Positions 8,908 through 16,604 of a stretch of 41,269 bases of DNA are shown one piece after another; the stretch's first letter is position 1; each line of letters starts with the position of its first letter. The notes beneath the pieces were generated by a model, which was not told where the DNA came from, did no database searches, and was given only the letters and a program-made list of their open reading frames with translations. The stretch is taken from positions 1 to 41,269 of the forward strand of contig CALWMN010000023.1 of NCBI GenBank assembly GCA_944381935.1, read 5' to 3'. The position numbers were made by a program, and so were the translations under genes. Source of the stretch: an uncultured Mediterraneibacter sp. GTDB lineage: Bacteria > Bacillota > Clostridia > Lachnospirales > Lachnospiraceae.

Positions 8908-9798
8908 CTAAGGGAAAAAGAGGCGGATATAGAGCATTCCGTTTCTGTAGTCCGCCTCAATGCTCCCGCCCATCTGCTCCGTCAGTGTGCGGGCGATGGA
9001 AAGTCCAAGGCCGGTCGAACCGGGGGATGCGGTTTCCACGGTATAATATCGGTCAAACAGCCTGCCGGTCAGGATTTCATCAAGTCCCGATGCATGGTTG
9101 GAGAATGTGATCCTGCCGTTTTCTTCCAGTGTAATATTCAGATCTCCGTCACTGTATTTCACGGCATTGCTGACCAGGTTCCCAAAGATGCGTGTGCAGG
9201 CGCTCCGGCTGAGGGTACGGCGGACCTCCGCCTCGGGAATCGAGATAGCAGGCGTGATATTCCGCTCCTTAAGAAGAGCGTAGGAAGCAGAGATACTGTC
9301 CTCCAGGATGCGGTTCAGGACGATCGGTTCAGTTGGCATCTCCCCGATGTCTGCCGTCACAACAGAATAGCGGAAAAGTTCTTCCGAAAGCTGGCAGAGA
9401 ACGTCGGTCCGGCTGCGGATGATCTTCAGATAGCGGGATACATTCCCGCTTTTTTCTTCTTTCTCAAGGAGATCCAGATAGCCGCAGATGGCAGTAAGGG
9501 GCGTGCGCAGGTCATGGGAGATGTTGGTAACGGCGTCCTTTATTTCCCGGTCGCCCATCTGGCAGCGGAGCCGTTCCTCCCTCAGCTTCTGAAGCTGTAC
9601 ATTGATCTTCCCTGCCAGCGCTCTCATGGCACGGTCCCGGCTGCATATGTCGATCAGGGTGTTGGTATCATGCCCAAGCCTGTCGGAAAAGGCGTCTGAT
9701 ATTTCCATTGCAGCCTTTCTCAGAATACAGATTTTGCAGACCAGGATCAGAATGATGATGAAAAGAACGCCTGCCAGGCAGCACAGCCATAATTCCAT
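8908..9798 (-). CDS. sensor histidine kinase of an ABC-linked two-component system
   Basis: 296 residues. A single membrane helix (about 5-25) is followed directly by a dimerisation domain with H-box TNISHDLRTPLTAI (His95). The ATPase has N-box FGNLVSNAVKYS and the STGLGLSIA G-box. There is no extracellular sensor domain, as in kinases of Clostridia that sense antimicrobial peptides through a partner ABC transporter. It is the last gene of the module, 36 bp after the permease gene, with GGGAGGT before ATG. Ligand unknown; peptide or cell-envelope antibiotic sensing is inferred from context. Confidence 0.88.
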   Translation of the reverse strand: MELWLCCLAGVLFIIILILVCKICILRKAAMEISDAFSDRLGHDTNTLIDICSRDRAMRALAGKINVQLQKLREERLRCQMGDREIKDAVTNISHDLRTPLTAICGYLDLLEKEEKSGNVSRYLKIIRSRTDVLCQLSEELFRYSVVTADIGEMPTEPIVLNRILEDSISASYALLKERNITPAISIPEAEVRRTLSRSACTRIFGNLVSNAVKYSDGDLNITLEENGRITFSNHASGLDEILTGRLFDRYYTVETASPGSTGLGLSIARTLTEQMGGSIEADYRNGMLYIRLFFP

Positions 9799-9834
9799 GA
9801 TAAACCTCCCATCCGCGAAAGTTAAAAGCTTCCG

Positions 9835-10674
9835 CTATTTGATATCTTTTTTGCGAAAAGCATACATGCCGATCCCTGCAAAACCGACAGAAATGCCTGC
9901 CGAATAGGCTGCCAGCAGGGGAAGGCGGCCCGCCTCCATGTTTGTAAACTGCACGCACTGCCCGGTGGGGAGAAAGTCGTTGAGAAACTCATATACATCC
10001 CGCTTTGTTCCTTCCAGATAGTTGGGATTGGCAAGGCTTTCCTCTGTCACATTGGTAATGCCGTCATCGGATGTGGCGATAGTCTGCTGCGTGATCGTTT
10101 CAGGCTCATTTAACCGTGCGCGGATGTATATGGCGGCAAAAAGCAGAGTAAAGACGAGCAGTATGTTCACGACTGCCGTGACCGCCCTGTTCTGGCAGAG
10201 CATCGCAATGAGCAGAAAAACGGACGAAAAGGCGACGGATGCGACCAGCATACAGAGTGCGGTTGCGAATACAAGCTCTGGAGCCGCCTCGAAAAATCCC
10301 ATGAGAGGGATACCGACTGCCAGTGCGGCAGACAGATAGAGAAGGCAGATGACTATGCCGGCAATGGCGCATACCACAAAGCTGGAGAGATAGATGTCTC
10401 TTCTCATGTGCCCGACCGAGATCTTGTTCCGTATCGTTCCGTCGCTGTATTCCGTCCCGATAAAGAGACTGATAAAAACGGCGTTCAGGATTCCGGAAAA
10501 GATGGAAAAAGAAAAGAACAGATTATCAATGACAGGTTTGTCCCCGGATGCAGTTGTAGTGATGTAATTCATGGCTGACATGAACATACCGAAACAGACA
10601 GAATAAATACAGCATATAAGAAAATATTTGTTTCTATATAAGCGGCTGACATTTGCTGACAATAACCTACTCAT
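9835..10674 (-). CDS. ABC-2-type permease
   Basis: About 279 residues and six hydrophobic segments, with a large outside loop between the first and second halves and again near residues 205-245 (LNEPETITQQTIATSDDG...). This is the layout of single-permease exporters for lantibiotics, bacitracin and related peptides. The start MSRLLSANVSRLYRNK at 10674 is preferred: it overlaps the ATPase stop by 8 bp, and GGAGGAAAGAAGG sits directly upstream. The paired ATPase is encoded just before it. Confidence 0.82.
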   Translation of the reverse strand: MSRLLSANVSRLYRNKYFLICCIYSVCFGMFMSAMNYITTTASGDKPVIDNLFFSFSIFSGILNAVFISLFIGTEYSDGTIRNKISVGHMRRDIYLSSFVVCAIAGIVICLLYLSAALAVGIPLMGFFEAAPELVFATALCMLVASVAFSSVFLLIAMLCQNRAVTAVVNILLVFTLLFAAIYIRARLNEPETITQQTIATSDDGITNVTEESLANPNYLEGTKRDVYEFLNDFLPTGQCVQFTNMEAGRLPLLAAYSAGISVGFAGIGMYAFRKKDIK

Positions 10675-11581
10675 CCTTCTTTCCTCCAATCAGATTCATA
10701 TAATAACTCTCCAGGCTTTCCTCACATTCTGTCAGGGATATCACATCGCAGTCCTTCTTAGCGAGGGCAAGAGTCAGTTTTGACACATTTACTTTTGCAT
10801 AGATATCTGCCATTGTGTCAGAGCAGATCTTATATTCTAATCCCAGTTCATCCATTACACGGGTAAAGGCGCGGATATCGGACACCTGCACCCGGATGCA
10901 TCTGCGGCATGCAGCCTCCAGCTTTCGGGCGCTGATTTCCTTGATCATATGCCCGTTGTCAATGAAGCCGTAATGTGTCGCAAGCCGGGAAAGTTCGTCC
11001 AGGATATGGCTGGAGACAAGAAAAGTAATGCCGCGTTCCTGATTGAGCTTCAGGATCAACTCTCGGATCTCTATGATCCCCTGTGGATCGAGGCCATTGA
11101 TTGGTTCGTCGAGTATGACGAAATCAGGGCTGCCCGAAAGTGCAATGGCGATCCCCAGGCGCTGCCGCATCCCCAGGGAGAAATGTTTCACTTTTTTCTT
11201 CCCTGTATTCTCAAGTCCGACCAGCTTTAGAAGCTCCGGGATACTGTTAAAATCCGGAAGTCCTATGATCCGGTACTGTTCCCGCAGGTTTTCATATGCC
11301 GTCATATCAAGGTAGAGGGAAGGCGTCTCGATCACAGCGCCCATCCTCCGGCGGCACTTCGCAATCCTTTGGTCCGTACTGTCGACGCCATACAAAGTAT
11401 AGTCCCCCGAGCTGGGATGCTGCAGACCACAGATCAGGCGGATGAGAGTAGTCTTTCCGGCCCCGTTCTTCCCGATAAATCCATAGATAGAGCCTTTCGG
11501 CACATGTATGGAAAAATCATGGAGCGCTTTAAAATGCCTGTAATGTTTGCTCAGCGAATCCGCTGAAAGAATATAGTCCAT
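10667..11581 (-). CDS. ABC transporter ATPase, BcrA/lantibiotic-export type
   Basis: 304 residues. Walker A GKNGAGKTT (about residues 38-46), signature FSLGMRQRLGIA, Walker B FVILDEPINGLDP and switch SSHILDEL are all intact. The C-terminal ~90-residue extension is typical of BcrA-like exporters. It powers export or removal of a peptide by the overlapping permease. ATG 11581 follows GGAGGAT. Upstream lie four direct repeats that probably bind the response regulator, so it may be induced separately from the regulator gene. Confidence 0.88.
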   Translation of the reverse strand: MDYILSADSLSKHYRHFKALHDFSIHVPKGSIYGFIGKNGAGKTTLIRLICGLQHPSSGDYTLYGVDSTDQRIAKCRRRMGAVIETPSLYLDMTAYENLREQYRIIGLPDFNSIPELLKLVGLENTGKKKVKHFSLGMRQRLGIAIALSGSPDFVILDEPINGLDPQGIIEIRELILKLNQERGITFLVSSHILDELSRLATHYGFIDNGHMIKEISARKLEAACRRCIRVQVSDIRAFTRVMDELGLEYKICSDTMADIYAKVNVSKLTLALAKKDCDVISLTECEESLESYYMNLIGGKKDE

Positions 11582-11617
11582 AAGAATATCCTCCAGTAAG
11601 TATTTTTGACATAGGCC

Positions 11618-11675
11618 ATTCTATATGGAAGGAGTAAAGAAACCGGTAAAGAAAAGGGTAAAGAAACCGTAAAGA
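11618..11675 (-). promoter_or_regulatory. response-regulator-type direct repeats and promoter of the ABC-kinase genes
   Basis: GTAAAGA occurs four times on the + strand at 11634, 11646, 11658 and 11669, that is TCTTTAC reading with the ABC genes, at spacings of 12, 12 and 11 bp. A -10-like TAGAAT (complement at 11618-11623) lies just downstream and no good -35 is present. Helically phased direct repeats replacing a -35 are typical of promoters activated by OmpR-type regulators. Confidence 0.65.
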
Positions 11676-11680
11676 TTTTT

Positions 11681-12346
11681 TCAGGCATCCTCATTCAGCT
11701 TAAAGCCGATTCCCCACACAGTCTCAATATAGTCTTTCCCGTTCCCCTCTTTTAGTTTCTTTCTCAGGTTGCTGATATGGACCTTCAGAGAGCTTTCCAT
11801 GCAGTCGGGAGTATCCTCGCTGATCCGGTCCAGCATGACAGACTTGGTGATAACCTGGGAAGGATTCTGCATGAGAAGCTTTAAAATGGCATATTCCGTC
11901 GGGGTGAGCCTGACAGGAGTGTCGCTCACCGTGACAGACCGGGAGAGGCAATCCAGCCTGATTTCGTCAAAGCAGAGAAAGGAAGTAGAAGAGCCGCCTT
12001 TTTGCCGGAGCTGTACAGCGATCCGGGCAAGAAGCTCCTCCGTGTGAAATGGCTTTGTGACATAGTCAACGGCTCCGTCCAGCAGCAGGCTGACCTTATC
12101 ACTTACCTCTGTTTTCGCGCTGACTATGATGACAGGAATACCTTTGATCAGGGGGAGAAGCTCTTCCCCTCTTAGTCCGGGCAGCATCAGGTCAAGCAGG
12201 ATAAGGTCAGGCGTGTGAGAGGAAAGATACAGCAGTGCTTCTGTTCCCGAATAGGCGCGTGCAGTGCCGTAGCCTTCCCTTTCCAGCACTTCTTCCAGCA
12301 TGTCTCCAATATAGACGTCGTCATCCACAATCATGATATTCTTCAA
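11681..12346 (-). CDS. OmpR/PhoB-family response regulator
   Basis: 221 residues. The receiver domain has acidic pocket VDDD (about 7-10), phospho-acceptor Asp52 in LLDLMLP and the conserved Lys in YVTKPF. The winged-helix output domain contains LTPTEYAILKLLMQN, VKVHISNLRKKL and VWGIGFKL. The start is taken as TTG 12346, because GGAGGG lies seven bases upstream and the protein then begins right at the receiver strand (MKNIMIVDDD). A longer frame starting at 12457 adds residues that do not belong to the fold. It precedes the repeats that it probably binds. Confidence 0.85.
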   Translation of the reverse strand: MKNIMIVDDDVYIGDMLEEVLEREGYGTARAYSGTEALLYLSSHTPDLILLDLMLPGLRGEELLPLIKGIPVIIVSAKTEVSDKVSLLLDGAVDYVTKPFHTEELLARIAVQLRQKGGSSTSFLCFDEIRLDCLSRSVTVSDTPVRLTPTEYAILKLLMQNPSQVITKSVMLDRISEDTPDCMESSLKVHISNLRKKLKEGNGKDYIETVWGIGFKLNEDA

Positions 12347-12513
12347 GGCAGATCCCTCCATAGCTTCTGTTCCTGCGGCGCCTTGTCTGCAAGCCGCCGC
12401 GTCAGTAATCATTTTAGTTGCTGTTGCCGGGAAATGCAATGGGAAATCACAGATCATAAAACTCTCTCTATCTGGCCTGTATTTGATAAACGATATCTGA
12501 ACTGGATTAAGAA

Positions 12514-12542
12514 AGTATAAACTATTCTAAAATAAGTGGTAA
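12514..12542 (-). promoter_or_regulatory. candidate response-regulator promoter
   Basis: On the - strand TTACCA (12537-12542), a 17-bp spacer and TATACT (12514-12519). It gives a leader of about 160 nt. It sits back to back with the promoter of the 50-residue peptide gene. Confidence 0.45.
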
Positions 12543-12546
12543 AAGT

Positions 12547-12575
12547 CTGACAGAAGCTTTTCTTTCTGTTAGAAT
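12547..12575 (+). promoter_or_regulatory. promoter of the small peptide gene
   Basis: CTGACA (12547-12552), a 17-bp spacer, TAGAAT (12570-12575) preceded by TGT, an extended -10. It lies 54 bp before the small ORF. Confidence 0.65.
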
Positions 12576-12629
12576 ACAGACAGTGAAGCAACAATTAACA
12601 GGAAGATTCATTTACAGGAGGAAGAGAAT

Positions 12630-12782
12630 ATGTCGTTGGAACGTTATTATAGATTGATTAACAGTGGAATAGGGAAGAAGCTGAAAGAAGTATTAAACAG
12701 CCTGATCCCGGGTGTGGTTCCCGAACCGGTTCCGGTCAGGGTACCCGTCCAAAGACCGGGAAGACAGACTGGCAGACCATAA
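12630..12782 (+). CDS. 50-residue cationic Pro/Val-rich peptide, unknown function
   Basis: The peptide starts MSLERYYRLINSGIGKKLKE and continues into a Val/Pro-rich half (about 27-43: LIPGVVPEPVPVRVPVQ) ending in a basic tail. It has no signal sequence, Cys pairs or TM segment. Coding is supported by AGGAGGAAG at 12617-12625, an upstream consensus promoter and a strong terminator 12 bp after the stop, so it forms a complete monocistronic unit. It is divergent from the response regulator of a peptide-export module. It could be a regulatory or secreted peptide, a small ribosome- or membrane-associated protein, or a toxin-like product; none can be chosen from sequence. Confidence 0.65.
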   Translation: MSLERYYRLINSGIGKKLKEVLNSLIPGVVPEPVPVRVPVQRPGRQTGRP

Positions 12783-12793
12783 CTTGGACAGAG

Positions 12794-12834
12794 ACAGCAG
12801 CCGCAGGCGCAGAAAGCCGGGCTGCTGTTTTTTT
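12794..12834 (+). terminator. intrinsic terminator of the small peptide gene
   Basis: ACAGCAGCC (12794-12802) pairs with GGCTGCTGT (12820-12828), followed by seven T. Confidence 0.85.
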
Positions 12835-12847
12835 GCGGCAGCGACGA

Positions 12848-12878
12848 GCCAAAGCCCGGGTTTGCCCGGGACTTTGGC
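12848..12878. repeat. strong GC-rich hairpin
   Basis: GCCAAAGCCCGGG (12848-12860) pairs with 12865-12878 around a TTTG loop with one bulged A. No T-run follows on either side, so it is not a standard terminator. The rest of 12879-13028 shows no gene and no convincing promoter. Confidence 0.6.
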
Positions 12879-13028
12879 GACCGCTCACAATCCCGGAATG
12901 CGCCTTTAGGAACTTCCAGTGATTGTGTGAGAAATTTATGCAGTGTGATGGAACTGTTTCCAGATTCGTGTTAAACTTGTAAAGGACGATTATGTGAGAA
13001 AAGATTACATCGAAGGGGAGAATGAACG

Positions 13029-13955
13029 ATGATAAAGGAAAAGAACTTACGGGTTTTCTGTGCTTCTGTACTGGCTGCTTTTGCATTGAGCGCATGTGGC
13101 AGCATCCCTGCCACAGAGGATGGAGTCACCGGGAGGGAGGCTCAGAGCCTGGAATATGAAACAGTGGCAGAGGTTCCGGAGTATGACGGGGAACCTTATG
13201 TAGAGATCAATGAGAACCAGCCGGAATTTTCCGAGGAAGAGATCACGGCGGTCTCCTTTGAAGCATACAGTGAGCTGGATGAGCTTGGGAGATGCGGCGC
13301 CGCGGAGGCGTGCATCGGGGAGGATCTCATGCCGACAGAGGACCGGGAGAGCATCAGCAGTGTAATACCGACAGGATGGGAAAACAACAGGTATGAAAAT
13401 GTAGACGGAGAGTATCTGTACAACCGCTGCCATCTGATCGGTTATCAGTTGTCAGGAGAGAACGCGAATAAGGAAAATCTGATCACAGGGACACGTTATA
13501 TGAATACAGAAGGGATGCTTCCCTTTGAGGATATGGTGGCAGAGTACATACATGAGACAGACAATCATGTCATGTACAGAGTAACGCCGGTCTTTGAGGA
13601 GGATAACCTGGTGGCGTCAGGAGTACAGATGGAGGCTGAGTCGGTGGAAGATGACGGCGAGGGAGTCTGCTTTAATGTATACGTATATAATGTCCAGCCG
13701 GATATAACGATCGATTATGCCACAGGGGCAAACTGGCTGACGGAGGATGGCGGAGCGGCTGAACAGGCAGAGACCTCAAATGAGAAGGTCGCCCGGGAAC
13801 AGGCTTATATCATTAATGTAAACAGCCGTAAATTCCATAAGGCAGACTGTTCCGGAGCCGAAGATATCAAGGAGGAGAATAAACGGGAGTACATCGGAAA
13901 CCGCAAAGAGCTGGTCAAAGAAGGATATGAGCCGTGCGGGAGATGCAATCCATAG
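13029..13955 (+). CDS. secreted DNA/RNA non-specific nuclease lipoprotein
   Basis: 308 residues. A lipoprotein signal with lipobox LSAC (Cys23) places it on the outer face of the membrane. The central domain is a beta-beta-alpha-Me nuclease of the Endonuclease_NS type: NRCHLIGYQLSGENANKENL at about residues 132-151 has the general-base His135 and the metal-ligand Asn, with R and H where other members have a DRGH-type motif. The C-terminus (about 268-308) is an Ada-like zinc-binding tail with FHKADC and EPCGRC. It probably degrades extracellular nucleic acid, for nutrition or uptake; the substrate preference is unknown. A weak GGGGAG precedes ATG. Confidence 0.8.
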   Translation: MIKEKNLRVFCASVLAAFALSACGSIPATEDGVTGREAQSLEYETVAEVPEYDGEPYVEINENQPEFSEEEITAVSFEAYSELDELGRCGAAEACIGEDLMPTEDRESISSVIPTGWENNRYENVDGEYLYNRCHLIGYQLSGENANKENLITGTRYMNTEGMLPFEDMVAEYIHETDNHVMYRVTPVFEEDNLVASGVQMEAESVEDDGEGVCFNVYVYNVQPDITIDYATGANWLTEDGGAAEQAETSNEKVAREQAYIINVNSRKFHKADCSGAEDIKEENKREYIGNRKELVKEGYEPCGRCNP

Positions 13956-14024
13956 AAGATATGAAGAAACATTACAAGAAGCGCAATTATTGAGACAAAT
14001 ATATGGCTGTGAGGTGAATCATTT

Positions 14025-14393
14025 ATGGAAATAAAAAAGATTGATTGCGATTTTTCAGTATGCAAGGTAGAAAATTATTCCCTTGTGGATTTAGATACTG
14101 AGTTTTGTTTTACAGGAAAAACAGATGAAGAAAAATCGCTGGTATGTCCTGCAAATAAAGTACCGTCTAATGTAATTGAGAGGGATGATGGGTGGAAAGC
14201 CTTTCGGATTCAGGGAATTTTGGATTTCTCATTGATTGGGGTATTATCTCAAATTTCTGGAATCCTGGCACAGAATAAAATCGGCATTTTTGCAATCTCA
14301 ACATTTAATACAGATTACATATTGGTTAAAAGAGAAAATTACCAGAGAGCAATAGAAGTTCTGAATAATGCAGGGTACAAAACCGTAGAATGA
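14025..14393 (+). CDS. ACT-domain protein
   Basis: 122 residues of the small ACT family (COG3603-like). The C-terminal half, FRIQGILDFSLIGVLSQISGILAQNKIGIFAISTFNTDYILVKRE, is a typical ACT ligand-binding fold with the helix-turn around GVLSQISGILA. These proteins are thought to bind amino acids; no catalytic domain is attached. GAGGTGA precedes ATG. This is the last gene before the mobile element. Confidence 0.75.
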   Translation: MEIKKIDCDFSVCKVENYSLVDLDTEFCFTGKTDEEKSLVCPANKVPSNVIERDDGWKAFRIQGILDFSLIGVLSQISGILAQNKIGIFAISTFNTDYILVKRENYQRAIEVLNNAGYKTVE

Positions 14394-14467
14394 TAAAATT
14401 CGGTTGATGAAACAGGATCTCACAGCAAAGAAACAGGGGGGGAACAATGATTTGAGATTTTCCTTTT

Positions 14468-14498
14468 TGATACCCTGTCTGATACCCTTTGATTTCCC
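14468..14498 (+). repeat. arm-site-like repeats outside the element
   Basis: TGATACCC at 14468 and 14480 and TGATTTCCC at 14490. Spacing and distance to the tRNA-end repeat (55 bp) match those of the integrase arm sites at the right end of the element, although these lie on the chromosomal side. Confidence 0.45.
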
Positions 14499-14507
14499 GA
14501 TAAAACA

Positions 14508-14550
14508 AAAGAGCCAGAAACGCTTATTTTTCAAGCATTTCTGGCTCTTT
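14508..14550. terminator. bidirectional terminator, probably the original tRNA-Trp terminator
   Basis: AAAGAGCCAGAAA (14508-14520) pairs with TTTCTGGCTCTTT (14538-14550), with an inner GCTT/AAGC stem. Read on the - strand it is followed by TGTTTT. Before the element inserted, this hairpin would have lain just after tRNA-Trp. It may also end the ACT gene transcript. Confidence 0.75.
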
Positions 14551-14553
14551 AAT

Positions 14554-14575
14554 AGCAGGGGATGAGAGAATCGAA
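14554..14575 (-). repeat. left attachment site: duplicated 3' end of tRNA-Trp
   Basis: 22 bp identical to 22765-22786. The sequence covers the acceptor 3' strand, the T-stem 3' side and part of the T-loop of tRNA-Trp; homology stops after that. Confidence 0.88.
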
Positions 14576-14654
14576 TTTCGATACTCCCAGCGCCCTCATA
14601 AGTGGAAAGCCTTATATTTCCTTGCTTTTCTTTGCTCCTTAAAGTTTTCAATAT

Positions 14655-14684
14655 TGATTACCTCTGATTACTTTTGATTACCTT
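14655..14684 (+). repeat. left integrase arm-type repeats
   Basis: TGATTAC at 14655, 14665 and 14675, exactly 10 bp apart, immediately beyond the integrase stop and about 80 bp inside the left attachment site. The same motif is repeated at the right end. Confidence 0.65.
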
Positions 14685-14687
14685 CTC

Positions 14688-15953
14688 CTAGATTGCCAGA
14701 GCTTTTTCTATCTGCTCTCGTTTGCGTTTTTCGGTCTTATTGCTGTAATAATAATATTTTTTCGTTGTCGTAATATCAGCGTGTCCCATTTGTTCAGCAA
14801 CAATACTGTCGTCTACATCAGCGTCAATCAGAGTAGTGCCATAAGTTTTTCTCGCTTTATGGATTGACCTGTGGTGCAAATGTAGTTCCTCGCATATACT
14901 TGTTATCCGTTTGTTGAACGTATTTTCACGAATACGTTTTCCATTATTCATAAAAAGAAATTCGCCGTGCGGATTGAGTTTCATAATTTCATTCAAAATC
15001 CATACTGCTGTATCTGTAATCAACAAATCACGATTTCCGGCATCTGTCTTTGCAAACTCTTCAATCCCGACTACCCATTTATTAGTATCAGTATCTTTAT
15101 ACTTAATCTCTGTCCGTCTGATGTGAATAATATGTCCGTCTATGTCTTCTCTTTTTAATGCGGACAGTTCTCCTACTCTCATACCAGTCACAAAAACGAG
15201 CAACACTCCTAAATTCCATATTGTCGGATTGCTTTTTACATAGCTTGCTATACATGGAATTTCATCTTCAAAGAAGATTTCATCCTGCTTTGTTTTGACT
15301 TTCTTCGCAAAAATTGTTTTCGGCAGTTCCAAATCACCGAAAAACTGTGTAATACTGATATCAGTATATTTTTTCTTTTTTCCATACTTAAAAATGCCGT
15401 TGAGCAAAAGTCTAAGACCAGAAAACGTTTTTACAGTTAAATTGAAATCACGAATACTTGTCTTGATAAAGTCCTCTAAATCTTCCTCGGTAATATCTTT
15501 AAATCTTTTTACAGATATTTCAGCTTTGGAAAAAAATCTCTCAAAATCTGTACAGTATCGGTCATAAGACTGCTTACGGATTTCTTTATATTCCAGTTTT
15601 TGATTTACCCATTCTGTAAAGACCGTTCTGATATATGGAATTTCCTTGTGTTCTCTGATATATTGGACAACAATATCCTCAATCGCTTTTTGGGTAGTCC
15701 GTTTCTTTAAAACCCTCCCTTTCTTTTCGTCCGGAAGATAGGTATACCATTTCCCATTTTCTCCCTGCCATATCTTGTAGGGATGTTCCTTTAACAATTC
15801 ATATCGTTCTGCCATAGCGAATTGCATTTGAACTCTCTCGTAGTCAATTATACCTTTGTCAATCATAAAATTCAATAAATCTGTATCGCTTGTGGCAGAT
15901 AATTCATCCCTTGTTTTTTCGGGTTCTGGCAGCCTTTCTCCGACACTTATCAC
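14688..15953 (-). CDS. int: tyrosine site-specific integrase
   Basis: 421 residues. The N-terminal region (about 60-170) holds the arm-binding and SAM-like core-binding domains, the latter around VFTEWVNQKLEYKEIRKQSYDRY. The catalytic domain has Arg259 in VTGMRVGEL, HKARKTYG (His365, Arg368), His391 in MGHADITTTKKYYYY and a Tyr nucleophile at about 400. The start is GTG 15953, preceded only by a G-rich run, so translation may be modest. It catalyses integration into and excision from tRNA-Trp, and lies next to the left attachment site as expected. Confidence 0.92.
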   Translation of the reverse strand: MISVGERLPEPEKTRDELSATSDTDLLNFMIDKGIIDYERVQMQFAMAERYELLKEHPYKIWQGENGKWYTYLPDEKKGRVLKKRTTQKAIEDIVVQYIREHKEIPYIRTVFTEWVNQKLEYKEIRKQSYDRYCTDFERFFSKAEISVKRFKDITEEDLEDFIKTSIRDFNLTVKTFSGLRLLLNGIFKYGKKKKYTDISITQFFGDLELPKTIFAKKVKTKQDEIFFEDEIPCIASYVKSNPTIWNLGVLLVFVTGMRVGELSALKREDIDGHIIHIRRTEIKYKDTDTNKWVVGIEEFAKTDAGNRDLLITDTAVWILNEIMKLNPHGEFLFMNNGKRIRENTFNKRITSICEELHLHHRSIHKARKTYGTTLIDADVDDSIVAEQMGHADITTTKKYYYYSNKTEKRKREQIEKALAI

Positions 15954-16604
15954 CCCCAGTCATTAAATAGTCTATGGAAAGTGCAGTTTTTGCTATGGCA
16001 ATTCTGATTTCACAGCAGTCTGACGGCGTTTGTCAGCGCCCACAGGAATTTCACCTTCACATGGTTCTCATGCGACCGTACCCATTGCGTGCGGTGTTTT
16101 CCTACACTCAAGCTGTGGCTGTACGGGAGTATCATTATCAGACAGCGCAGGTCATGGCTAAGAGAAGTGACAACCCCTCTTTTATGGACGCCGGCATAAT
16201 ATCGCTCGCTTGGCAGGGAAAAGGTCATGGCGTACCAGTCCATATGGCTCACTGGCTGTCCAATGTATCAGACTGCTTTATTTACTTGTCAAAGAACAGT
16301 TGAAAGAAGAAAACCTCTTTACACTTAACACTCGCTATGCAGAGGGAAGATTGATACCCAAAATTGAAAACAATCTTTTCTTTTTCGCCATTAGTACGAA
16401 TGAGCGATATGGTTCAGGCAATCCTCAGCAGGCTTTCTTCTTCACCTAACAGCTACCCGTCAATCCCTCTGTCTGCCAACTTTTCAAGCATTTTTTCCTC
16501 TTTCTATTATCAATACAAATGAGAGGTGCTTTTCTGGCAATCATGGATAAACTTTCTTCTTTCACCCCATATCTGTACGGGAAAAGCGGTTTTGTTGCAT
16601 GAAA
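15954..16604. other. 650-bp stretch without a supported gene
   Basis: Between the integrase and the relaxase. Short frames exist on both strands (for example a - strand frame of 80 residues at 16010-16252, and + frames of up to 109), but none has a good ribosome site or a recognisable domain. The position corresponds to where a larger Tn916-type element would carry transfer genes, so this may be a deletion remnant. Confidence 0.5.

Noticed and set aside
11634-11675. short CRISPR-like array
   Set aside because: The 7-bp repeats at 11-12-bp steps are far too short for CRISPR; they fit regulator-binding direct repeats. No CRISPR array or cas gene is seen anywhere.
12347-12457. N-terminal extension of the response regulator
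   Set aside because: The extra ~37 residues have no receiver-domain character, and a good ribosome site lies inside them, directing the TTG start at 12346.
14554-14580. second tRNA gene
   Set aside because: Only the 3' third of tRNA-Trp is present; the anticodon and D-arm are missing, so it is an attachment-site remnant.
16010-16252. 80-codon - strand ORF between relaxase and integrase
   Set aside because: No ribosome site, domain or compositional support; kept only as a possibility in the gap entry.
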